Source: Roseobacter litoralis Och 149 (GTDB lineage Bacteria > Pseudomonadota > Alphaproteobacteria > Rhodobacterales > Rhodobacteraceae). From it: a stretch of DNA of 64,000 nucleotides. How positions within the stretch are numbered: the first letter of the stretch is position 1; every line of letters starts with the position of its first letter. Made by a program: the position numbers and the translations under genes. The stretch lies in contig NC_015730.1 of NCBI RefSeq assembly GCF_000154785.2, positions 2,108,001-2,172,000 on the forward strand, given 5' to 3'. The notes below the pieces were generated by a model that was not told where the DNA came from, searched no databases, and worked only from the letters and a program-made list of their open reading frames with translations. Positions 9,467-17,481 of the stretch are shown piece after piece.

Positions 9467-10130
9467 AGTGTTGAAAAAGTCGGCATTGGAGCTGCCGATG
9501 GGTGAAGCCCAGATTAGCTGGGCTGTTTCTGTCAGCCTGTTGGTTCCGATTGCGGAACCGGTTTTGCAAGTTTTCTGAGGTTCAGGGCTGTGGCTGCGAG
9601 CTGGAACTGTTCATATGCGCCTTTTGGTCCTCGGAACCGCATCATCGGCAGGCCGATGTATCGCTTCAGGTGAGCAAACAGCATTTCGACTTTCCATCTC
9701 TGAATGAATGAAGTCATGTAAGCATCCGTTTTGCGGATATCGCGGGCGACGTCCCGAGCCGCTTCGTGAACTGATCGCATCACGCGTCGGCCAGGGTCCC
9801 CGGGGCAGCATTGCGGCTTTAGCGTGTAAGAATCGCAGTCATGTTTTGATGCGCGGTATCGGGTGAACCCGTCTTTACCGCCGTTGGGTTTTCGCGGTTT
9901 GGAGAAGTTCCGGCAGTATGTCCACAGTACCTTCTTGCCGGGGCATGTGTAGCTATCGGCTGCGGGGTCGTAGACGAAGTCTTCGCGTGAGAATGTGCCA
10001 TCGGTACGCTTGGGTTTGTCCCAGACCTGAATGTGTGGGGCGATGCCGCGCTCTTCTACCAACCAACCCAAGATCGCTGCTGATCCGTAGCTAGTATCGC
10101 CAACGAGCTTGTCCGGTATCATGTCCTGCA
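9467..10130 (-). mobile_element. IS1182-family insertion sequence, right part
   Basis: This is the 3' portion of an IS1182-type element in minus orientation, ending in a terminal repeat (9467-9488, GTGTTGAAAAAGTCGG). The 5' boundary, around 10128-10131, lies where transposase similarity stops and trbI similarity starts on the other strand, so the element is fused directly into the conjugation gene. The 5' half of the element and its left end are missing here. Confidence 0.65.
9532..10130 (-). pseudogene. IS1182-family transposase, C-terminal half only
   Basis: The frame encodes the C-terminal part of a DDE transposase. It has KLVGDTSYGSAAILGWLVEE around the second catalytic Asp, then DGTFSREDFVYDPAADSYTC, YRASKHDCDSY with paired cysteines, and the conserved final block VEMLFAHLKRYIGL followed by FQLAATALNLRKLA with the catalytic Glu. 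Residues encoded upstream of about 10130 in the same frame are antisense to trbI and have no transposase character, so the protein lacks its N-terminal half. It is not functional. It may be the partner of the N-terminal fragment at 777-1448. Confidence 0.83.
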
Positions 10131-11050
10131 AAGTCCTCGCCGTCATCACGGCTATCGGCATCGGCGGCGCGCTGATCTTTGCCTTGCAAGATCGCCCGGC
10201 CCGGGGCGGCCCTGGCGAGCTCTTCACCACGGAAAACCGCCCCACGGCCGACGAGCCGCGCCGCATGGCCGAAGAAGAGGCCGCCCGCACAAGCTAAGTG
10301 CTCTTCGCAACACAAACACCGACCGTTCCATCGGGCTTCGCTGCACCAAGTCTCGCAGCTCCAGGTCGCTTCATCACGCCACAATCCGGCGGTGGCGCAC
10401 AGACGGACCAAGACAGCCAACTCGCTTTCTTCAATGCCGCCGTCAACCGACGCATCTTCGCGCCCGACAGGGTCACACAGCCTGCCTCGCCTTATGTCCT
10501 TTAGGCCGGGTCCATCATTCCCGCCGCCCTCGTCACTGGCATTCGCTCTGACCTCCCCGGCCAGATCGTGGCTCAAGTGACCCAGAACATCTATGACAGC
10601 CCCTCGGAGCGCTATCTCCTGCTGCCGCAAGGATCCCGCCTCATCGGCGAATATGACAATGGCGTGGGTTTCGGCCTACGTCGCATCCTGCTGGTCTGGA
10701 CGCGGATCATCCTGCCCGATGGCCAATCCATTGTCCTGGAAAGACAGCCCGGAGCGGATAGCACAGGCTATGCAGGACTCGAGGACGGTGTCGATCACCA
10801 TTGGGGCGGTGTATTGAGGGCGGCGCTTCTTTCTACACTGCTCAACATCGGTGCCGAACTGGGGGCCGACGATGACGATCCGATCGCCAGCGCCATCCGC
10901 GATGGCGCGCAGGACACCATAGGCGACGCGGGTCGCGAGATCGTGCGTCGTCAGATTGATATTCCGCCAACACTCACGATCCGGCCGGGGTTTCCTGTGC
11001 GCGTGATCGTGACCCGCGATCTGATCCTTGAACCGCAAGGAGGCCACTGA
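10131..11050 (+). pseudogene. trbI: TrbI/VirB10-type conjugal transfer protein, broken
   Basis: One frame encodes a TrbI-like protein (VirB10 family scaffold of type IV secretion). It starts inside the TM region (KVLAVITAIGIGGALIFALQ), passes the proline-rich periplasmic part, and reaches the conserved domain with IIPAALVTGIRSDLPGQI, YLLLPQGSRLIGEYD, GYAGLEDGVDHHW and LTIRPGFPVRVIV. The frame is interrupted by TAA at 10295-10297 and TAG at 10502-10504, both without any shift of frame. The sequence reads on correctly after each stop (SPYVL, stop, AGSIIPAAL). The N-terminus is replaced by the IS1182 fragment. It is therefore a decayed remnant of a conjugative element; no other trb or tra genes are in the window. 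Confidence 0.9.
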
Positions 11051-11301
11051 TGACCAAATTGAAACTGGACGCGTTGCCGGACGACAAACCGGTGAAAGTG
11101 ACAGTGGCATTGCCTGCTCAAATCCACCGCGACCTTGTCGCCTACGCGAAAGTGCTGGAGCGACAAAACGGCCGGACGATTGCAGAACCGGCAAAACTGA
11201 TCGTACCGATGGTTGAACGCTTCATGGCAACGGATCGATGCTTCGCGAAGCTGCGACACCAAGGAACAAGTGGTAGTTCACCGCCTGGAAAGGGCGAATA
11301 G
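11050..11301 (+). CDS. DUF2274 protein, trbI-associated
   Basis: The 83-residue protein begins MTKLKLDALPDDKPVKVTV followed by LPAQIHRDLVAYAKVL, typical of the small DUF2274 proteins encoded directly after trbI in conjugative islands of Proteobacteria. Its ATG overlaps the trbI stop by one base. The early part and PMVERFMATDRCFAKLR match family expectation. Relatives often end soon after this point, so the tail (HQGTSGSSPPGKGE) may be added by loss of the original stop. With trbI broken it is probably a relic. Confidence 0.75.
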   Translation: MTKLKLDALPDDKPVKVTVALPAQIHRDLVAYAKVLERQNGRTIAEPAKLIVPMVERFMATDRCFAKLRHQGTSGSSPPGKGE

Positions 11302-12410
11302 AGCAAACGACATCTTGCGCATTCACGTCATCAGCAAGTTAACAGGCATCGGATTGTGCTGCACCATGGCATCCGCACCCAAAGACAACGATCAATCTGG
11401 CTGAATTAAAGTCTCATTTCAGTTGGAGTATCGTTTTCCGTCGCCCAGTTTGTCCTTTGGCCAGTTATTTTGTTGGCAACTTCAGTTCATGTTGCACTTC
11501 AGTCTCGCAACTCGATGAATCGTGTTGCTTACCAATAGTTTCAGACCGTAGCGTGCACGAGAAAAAGACGAAAAATCCAATGATTACAAAAACCGCCCCT
11601 TTTGACGACCTCTTTGACAGTAAATGTGAATGGAAAAATATACTCGTCTGTTAATATCAGATTCAAAAAAGATCCGTTGATAATCGAATGGAAATAATTC
11701 CCCGAAGTTAAAGCACCTGAGTGCCCGCTTCGCGAGGAACTAGCCTGTGTTTTAGATAGGCACAAACCAGTGGGTATTTCGCGGCGATGATCGACCAAGC
11801 CTTGCTGCGACGTTTCGGCATAGAAGGGCGTTTCGCCAACGACCGGGGCGCAAATACTGCACTTCGGGGCGAAGCATACGACCGGTTGACGTGACTTGGT
11901 CATGCAACGGTTTCTGGCGTTTTCAGCATGATTGCGCAGGCACTTGACCGCTATTTCCCCTCAATCGAGCGTTTCGTCAGCGAGATCAACGGGTTGTTTT
12001 CGTTTGCGCTTTCCGGGTGCGCTTCGTTGTCGTCCCTGCGGCATTCCTTTCCTTGTAACTGGGCCAGTCTTCGATGAGGGCGCGCGACTCGGTAGAACGC
12101 TTTCCTGACCCGGCTGATTGTTTGAGCTCCCCATCAAAAAGCAGGATACCATCTGCCTTTTTTACCAACATCAGTCCAAAAGCCCTTTTCGCTGATTGGC
12201 GCACATATGTCGCCAGAGGGCTTGATGTTCAAACACTGCCGCAAGCAGCACGAACACGCGCAGTTGAATATGAAATTGCCTTTGTCTCACGCACCGAGAA
12301 AAAGGCTGGCGACCGTTTCCGGTACAAAATTACCGCCCGGCATTTCAATGCATCAGGCGAAACTGGCCCCACAGATTTTGCGCGACCAGCCTGCTTTTTC
12401 GAATGTAGGC
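11302..12410. other. Gene-poor stretch, partly AT-rich
   Basis: About 1.1 kb lies between the conjugation remnant and the arylsulfatase gene. Bases about 11400-11700 are clearly more AT-rich than the surroundings, as often seen at edges of acquired DNA. Open frames of up to about 180 codons occur on both strands from 12000 onward, but none has a ribosome-binding site combined with recognisable protein character. A basic minus-strand frame near 11961-12152 (QRSAPGKRKRKQP) is the most protein-like but is not convincing. Confidence 0.45.
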
Positions 12411-13988
12411 TTATTGCGACATACCGCCTTCGCTGGAGATTTGTTTTTCAACAGCGGCTTGGTTGGCCACAACAGACCCACGTGGCGGAAATTCCTCAAA
12501 GCTTTTCAGGTGTCTTTGAACCAGCCGCGCAGCAGGCCCAAAGGCCCACATCTTTTTGCCCATCCAGTTTACATACATCCCCGACTCATCAAATGCTTTT
12601 TCATATGGATCGCGGCGCAGGTTAATCAGCAAGGGCGCGTTCATCTCGTCTTTCGGCCCTCCCCATCCGTGATGCTGAACCACGAAATGCGCTTTCCAGT
12701 CTTTGTATCGAATGGCCTGCAGGTTGGTGCCTTCATAATATATGATTTCATCACGGTTGCTCTCTTCGCCACCGGTCAGGTAGGAGAGCTGATTGTACCC
12801 ATCCAGATGCACCCTGTAGCCCTCGAAACCCGTCAGGAGTTCTTCGGGCAGATTGTCAGGCCCACCGGCAGCCGCGACAAGCGTCGGCATCCAGTCCATA
12901 CCTGAGAAAATACCGTTTCCAACCCGACCTTCGGGCACTTTGCCCGGCCATCTGATGATCGCGGGCACGCGGAAGCCACCTTCCCAGGTCGTCCCTTTCT
13001 CTCCACGAAATGGCGTCGTGCCACCGTCCGGCCACGTCATCGTCTCAGGGCCATTGTCTGATGTGAAAACAACAATCGTGTTGTCGCGTTGCCCCAGTTC
13101 GTCCAGACGCGCCAGAACTTTGCCGACATTGTCGTCAAGCTCTTTCATAACAACGTCCTGCAAGCCACGGCCGTTGCCAAGCATCGCCTCGTATTCGGGA
13201 CTCAGATGCGTCCAGACATGCGCACGCGCCGGCGCCATCCATACAAAGAACGGTGTGTCTCCTTCCACGGCGCGATCAATGAAATCAATCGTCTTTGCCG
13301 TGACTTCGTTGTCCAGAGTTTTTTGCCGTTCCGGCGGGGCGGGACCATCATCCACGATACGCTGTTTGCCAACAGGACCCCAACGCGGATCAACGGTTTC
13401 ATCGGCTTCGTCAATTGCATAGGAATGAATGATATTGCGCGGTCCGAATTCCGCTTCAAATTCAGGATCATCCGGCCAGTCGGGGTCTGACGCGTATTCC
13501 ATCGCGTTCAGATGATAGAGCCATCCCCAGTATTCGTCGAAACCCTTTGTGGTGGGCAGGAACTGGTTCTGATCGCCAAGGTGGTTTTTGCCAAACTGCC
13601 CTGTGCTATATCCCAGGGATTTCAGCATATCGGCAATCGTCGGATCCTCATCGCTCAATCCAACTGGGTCGCCGGGCAATCCGACAGTGTGCATTCCGAC
13701 ACGCACCGGAAACTGACCTGTCAAAAAGGCAGACCGCCCGGCCGTGCAGGAGGGCTCCGCATAATAGTCGGTCAGGCGCATGCCGTCGCTTGCCAATTGG
13801 TCGAGGTTGGGCGTTTCAATGCTCTTGATACCCTGATGATAGCTGCCAAGGCTCGCCCATCCAACGTCGTCGGCCATGATCACGAGGATGTTCGGGCGGT
13901 CTTCCTGCGCTATGGCCGCAGACATCCCGACGATCGTTGTCACCAATGCACCGATCAGTGGGCCGGCTGTTCTTGAAAGAATTTGCAA
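12411..13988 (-). CDS. Arylsulfatase (type I, formylglycine-dependent)
   Basis: The 525-residue sulfatase hydrolyses sulfate esters. It starts with a probable signal peptide (residues about 1-28, ending SAAIAQ), then RPNILVIMADDVGWASLG with the metal-binding Asp pair at about 40-41. The active-site motif is PSCTAGRSAFLTGQ: Cys81 is the residue converted to formylglycine, with Arg85 in place. Alanine replaces the usual proline of CxPxR, a variant known in this sulfatase branch. VFTSDNGPE supplies further metal ligands. I prefer TTG 13988 because AAGGAG lies 6 bp upstream; the frame extends to TTG 14042 without such a site. It follows the DUF302 gene on the same strand. No maturase gene is nearby. 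Confidence 0.9.
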   Translation of the reverse strand: MQILSRTAGPLIGALVTTIVGMSAAIAQEDRPNILVIMADDVGWASLGSYHQGIKSIETPNLDQLASDGMRLTDYYAEPSCTAGRSAFLTGQFPVRVGMHTVGLPGDPVGLSDEDPTIADMLKSLGYSTGQFGKNHLGDQNQFLPTTKGFDEYWGWLYHLNAMEYASDPDWPDDPEFEAEFGPRNIIHSYAIDEADETVDPRWGPVGKQRIVDDGPAPPERQKTLDNEVTAKTIDFIDRAVEGDTPFFVWMAPARAHVWTHLSPEYEAMLGNGRGLQDVVMKELDDNVGKVLARLDELGQRDNTIVVFTSDNGPETMTWPDGGTTPFRGEKGTTWEGGFRVPAIIRWPGKVPEGRVGNGIFSGMDWMPTLVAAAGGPDNLPEELLTGFEGYRVHLDGYNQLSYLTGGEESNRDEIIYYEGTNLQAIRYKDWKAHFVVQHHGWGGPKDEMNAPLLINLRRDPYEKAFDESGMYVNWMGKKMWAFGPAARLVQRHLKSFEEFPPRGSVVANQAAVEKQISSEGGMSQ

Positions 13989-14108
13989 CAGTATCTCCTT
14001 TGCAGACGTTTCAACTCCATGCGTACGTTCAGAGTTTTTCAAGATTTAGAAACTTTAGGTTAAAGCGTTGTTAACTTTGTTGGGTCAGCGGATAAACCCT
14101 GCCGGGCC

Positions 14109-14975
14109 TCACTCCACAGCACCGCGAAAGGTCGCGAACAGTCTTTGGTTGAGCAGGTCATGAGGCTCTATCGAGCGGCCATAGCGAAGGCGCGCGAGTG
14201 CGGCTATGTCGTTGAATATCAAAACGGCGTTTCCATCCTCGCCTTCATAAACCAACAGTTTCTGGCAAAATGCGTCCAAACCGATGGCCGGGAATTCTGC
14301 CATCGCCACACCCCCCGGTGCTGGACCGCCAAACAAAAGCAACCTCGCAGGCCTCAAAGTGACATTTTGGCTTGCTGCTTCTGCCTGAAAGTCGATGTCA
14401 CCAAACCAGATTGTATCCGATTGCGCGGTGACCGCTTGCTTGAGGCGTTCGACAGATACATCGACCCCATACTTGGATTTGATCTCAAGGACCGCAAAAT
14501 CAGGCTCGACGCCTTTTGTTGAGACTGCCCGAGGCGACGTCACTGTCAATTGCGATAGAACTTCATTCAGCCTGTCGTCGAAATCAACAAGGGCGGAAGC
14601 CGTGGTTAAGCCATGACGCTGCGCCAGAAACGCAGACGACGTATAGGACAAAGCAGACGTTCCCCGGTCATCAAAAGACAATACACGGAATGGCAAATCC
14701 AGACCTGCTCGGATGTTGTCCGATAACACAACCGCATTGAGAGCAGGATCGGAAAACAGTTGAACCCGGGCGGGTGGCATTGTTACGCCCTCGGCGGCAG
14801 CCAACCTTGCGTGATCAATCTGAATGACCTCTGTCAGCCCTGCGGCAGCAGCGGCGGTTTTCACCGCCTCGAAGGACTGATCGACTGCGGCCTGCTGAAC
14901 GTCATCGGCGCGGGCGGCCACACCCGCACACATCACGGTCGCCACCAGCATCATTAAACGCCAAACCTGCCTCAT
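14109..14975 (-). CDS. Secreted protein with two DUF302-type domains
   Basis: The 288-residue protein has a signal peptide (MRQVWRLMMLVATVMCAGVAARA, cut to RLMMLVATVMCAGVAARA as the core) and two copies of a DUF302-like domain. The repeats share the pattern QIDHARLAAAEGVTMPPARV / GDIDFQAEAASQNVTLRPAR, then LFSDPALNAVV / LFGGPAPGGVA, then LPFRVLSFDD / FCQKLLVYEG. DUF302 proteins are small ligand-binding folds of unknown exact role. ATG 14975 is preceded by GATGGGAAA and begins the signal peptide. The arylsulfatase gene follows on the same strand after about 120 bp, so the pair may be co-transcribed. Confidence 0.8.
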   Translation of the reverse strand: MRQVWRLMMLVATVMCAGVAARADDVQQAAVDQSFEAVKTAAAAAGLTEVIQIDHARLAAAEGVTMPPARVQLFSDPALNAVVLSDNIRAGLDLPFRVLSFDDRGTSALSYTSSAFLAQRHGLTTASALVDFDDRLNEVLSQLTVTSPRAVSTKGVEPDFAVLEIKSKYGVDVSVERLKQAVTAQSDTIWFGDIDFQAEAASQNVTLRPARLLLFGGPAPGGVAMAEFPAIGLDAFCQKLLVYEGEDGNAVLIFNDIAALARLRYGRSIEPHDLLNQRLFATFRGAVE

Positions 14976-15260
14976 GTGTTTCCCATCCACTTCATGCTTG
15001 TTTCCGGACCGCAAGCAACGCGATCACAGCGCACAGATTTTGAACATCACCACCACCAGGACGAAAGAACGGCAGGTGATCATTCCAGTGTTTCCTTCGC
15101 CATTGCTGGCTCAGTAACCATCAGGGTTCAGAAAATGCAAGCTGTGCGAGCACCAGATTGAGGGGCTCAGCAGCGCGTGCAGCACCCAATTTCTACTTAT
15201 GGCGCTGGTTCTTGCCCTGTCCTGACCATCACACACGTATATCGCAAGTTGCCAATGATG

Positions 15261-16400
15261 CTAAATCGTACTGCCAGGCTGGATCGCCAACCGTGCCGGT
15301 CCAAGGTCATCGGACGTCACATGGTACGCCTGAAAATCACTGGGCAACCTCGCGTCCTGTGCGAGCGATGCGACGGCCCTTGCCAGTGCTGGCGCCATCA
15401 TGATGCCATAACCGCCCTGTCCGGCGTGCCAGATAAATCGAGGCACCAACGGGTCAAAGCCGACAACAGGGTTTTCGTCGGGCACGAAAGAACGCAGCCC
15501 CGCCCAACTGTGCGCGATACGTCGCACGGGAATCAGTGTCTGACGTTCCAGCCAGTCCGTCAGCATGGCGACATCCATCTCGTCAGGTTGCGCATCTTGC
15601 GGCGGTGTCGCAGTCGCATCTCCCGGGGACACCATCAGTTTGCCTGCATCGGGCTTGATGTAGGCTTCATTCTCGGCAAAGTCGACGCAAGGCAAGGCAG
15701 CAACATCATATCCCGGCGTGGCATCAACGATGATCGCCGTGCGCCGCTTGGCGACCAGCCCGATGCGTGCAGCCCCGGCCAGCGCCCCGACTTCATCGGC
15801 CCAGGCGCCACATGCATTGATAATCGTCTTGGCGTGATAGGTTTCCCTGCAGGTCGTGACTGCCCAATTTTTGGCAATTTGATTGAGGGCAGCGACCGGC
15901 TCTCCGGTTTTAATCTGACCACCGCGACGCTTGAAGCCCTTCAGATAGGCCCAGAGCAATGTCGAAACTTCAATGTCACTGACGCCGGGTTCAAACGCCG
16001 CGCGAGCGATGTATTGAAGACGCAGGAATGGAACCATTTTCACAGCTTCACGCGACGTGACTTGATGAACCGGATGGTCCGGTGTCGCGGCTGCAAGAAC
16101 AGCATCAATCTTGTCGCCATGGTTCGCCCCTGCAACCGCCAGCGCTCCGCGCGGCCGCAGCAGTGGGCCGTCGGCAAAGCCTTCGGGCGGAGTTTGGAAA
16201 AACGGTTCGCTGAGCGCATTGATCTTGCGCACAAGTGCTGTGCCGTAGTTACGGGTGAACAAGGCCGCTGATCGCCCGCTGCTATGATAACCGGGCTGCC
16301 TTTCTGCTTCGATGATCAAGACACTGGCGCTTTGTGAAAGCTCGTAGGCGGCGGATACGCCCGCCATCCCGGCTCCCATCACGATAAAATCATAAACCAT
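15261..16400 (-). CDS. FAD-dependent amino-acid oxidase/dehydrogenase (DadA/DAO family)
   Basis: The 379-residue flavoprotein begins MVYDFIVMGAGMAGVSAAYE, a Rossmann FAD-binding motif (GAGMAG), with VLIIEAERQPGYHSSGRSAA placing the ribose-binding acidic residue. The C-terminal region IWHAGQGGYGIMMAPALARA is the second FAD contact of DAO-type enzymes. Such enzymes oxidise D-amino acids, glycine derivatives or similar secondary amines. The start at ATG 16400 directly precedes the Rossmann motif; an open extension upstream to 16529 overlaps the regulatory region. It is transcribed divergently from the RpiR gene and the dipeptide-type ABC importer, suggesting that it oxidises a compound brought in by that importer. 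The substrate is unknown. Confidence 0.85.
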   Translation of the reverse strand: MVYDFIVMGAGMAGVSAAYELSQSASVLIIEAERQPGYHSSGRSAALFTRNYGTALVRKINALSEPFFQTPPEGFADGPLLRPRGALAVAGANHGDKIDAVLAAATPDHPVHQVTSREAVKMVPFLRLQYIARAAFEPGVSDIEVSTLLWAYLKGFKRRGGQIKTGEPVAALNQIAKNWAVTTCRETYHAKTIINACGAWADEVGALAGAARIGLVAKRRTAIIVDATPGYDVAALPCVDFAENEAYIKPDAGKLMVSPGDATATPPQDAQPDEMDVAMLTDWLERQTLIPVRRIAHSWAGLRSFVPDENPVVGFDPLVPRFIWHAGQGGYGIMMAPALARAVASLAQDARLPSDFQAYHVTSDDLGPARLAIQPGSTI

Positions 16401-16496
16401 CGCGTGACGCCTTTTGTGCACTGCTGCGCGCGATGCGCCGCTTGGTCCCACCACACAACGCCGAACCGGGGACACTTGCAAGTTTACATTAAAGAT

Positions 16497-16532
16497 TTGA
16501 CATAATGAAAGTTTTCTTACAAAATTCATTAT
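16497..16532 (+). promoter_or_regulatory. Candidate promoter and operator of the rpiR/ABC operon
   Basis: TTGACA at 16497-16502 is followed after 17 bp by CAAAAT (16520-16525), a plausible sigma-70 promoter reading toward the rpiR gene. A perfect 8-bp inverted repeat, ATAATGAA (16502-16509) and TTCATTAT (16525-16532), overlaps both boxes. That position suits autoregulation by RpiR and joint control of the divergent oxidase gene. Confidence 0.55.
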
Positions 16533-16551
16533 CTGCGACCGGGAGAGTCAC

Positions 16552-17448
16552 GTGACAGATCCATTGCGAACGCGCCTGTCAGAGGCAAGCCAATCTGCAT
16601 CTAAGGCCGACCGTACGTTGGCAGGTTACATGTTGGCACAAATTGCAACGCTCCCTTTTGAGACAGCCGCCAGCCTTGCGGAAAAGGTCGCGGTGAGCGA
16701 GCCGACCGTGGGGCGGTTTTGCCGGACGCTGGGATACAGAAGTTTCAAGGACCTGAAGGCGCATTTGCGTCAGGACATGGGTGACCAGCCGTGGCTTATC
16801 GGCGACCGGTTGCGGGATTTGCAGGCGCGAAACCGTGCGGGCGAAGATCAGCTTGTCCGCGGGCTGGAGCTTGAGATGGCGGCGCTGGTGTCGGTTTACG
16901 AACTGGCTCACACCGATGAATGGGCCGCTGTCGTGAAACGTCTGGCAACGGCTAAAGCCGTGTTTGCCACAGGGTTCCAGACGGAACGCGGCATGGCGCA
17001 GATTTTCGTCAATCAACTGCAATACCTGCGCGACGGTGTCGAACTTCTGGACCTTGCGGGTGGTAATTTTGCGCAGGTACTGGCGCGCGACGAGACGGAT
17101 GCAGCCCTCGTGATATTTGAAGCGCGGCGGTATTCCCGTCTGGCGCGCGATTTGGCGGTTGCGGCAAAGGCCGCTGGAATTCCCGTCACATTGATCACCG
17201 ATCCTTATTGCGACTGGGGCCGGGACGTTGCGACCGAGATGTTCGTGGTCCCCACGGAATTCAACTTGTTTTGGGAATCCACCGCCCAGATGGCCAGCCT
17301 CGCCAACCTGCTTGTTGGCGGCGTGTTCATGGAGTTGGGCCCCGAAGTCGAAGACCGAATGAACCGGATTTCGGTCCTCTACGGTCAATTCACAGGTCAT
17401 GTGGGCAGCGCCCCAACCCGAAAGACGGAGACGAAGAAACGAAGCTGA
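16552..17448 (+). CDS. MurR/RpiR-family transcriptional regulator
   Basis: The 298-residue protein has an N-terminal RpiR helix-turn-helix (SLAEKVAVSEPTVGRFCRTL followed by GYRSFKDLK, residues about 38-70) and a C-terminal SIS-like ligand-binding domain (around residues 120-255). Such regulators usually sense phosphorylated sugars or related metabolites. The GTG start at 16552 follows GGGAGAG. The gene is the first of a run that continues with the ABC importer 33 bp downstream, so regulator and importer are likely one transcript. It probably controls both this operon and the divergent DadA-like gene. Confidence 0.9.
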   Translation: MTDPLRTRLSEASQSASKADRTLAGYMLAQIATLPFETAASLAEKVAVSEPTVGRFCRTLGYRSFKDLKAHLRQDMGDQPWLIGDRLRDLQARNRAGEDQLVRGLELEMAALVSVYELAHTDEWAAVVKRLATAKAVFATGFQTERGMAQIFVNQLQYLRDGVELLDLAGGNFAQVLARDETDAALVIFEARRYSRLARDLAVAAKAAGIPVTLITDPYCDWGRDVATEMFVVPTEFNLFWESTAQMASLANLLVGGVFMELGPEVEDRMNRISVLYGQFTGHVGSAPTRKTETKKRS

Positions 17449-17481
17449 AACGATCCATTTTCACATTAGAGGACGAAACCG

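Noticed and set aside
12074..12905. Overlapping plus-strand frames at and after 12074
   Set aside because: The larger part is antisense to the arylsulfatase; the free part has no SD or family signal.
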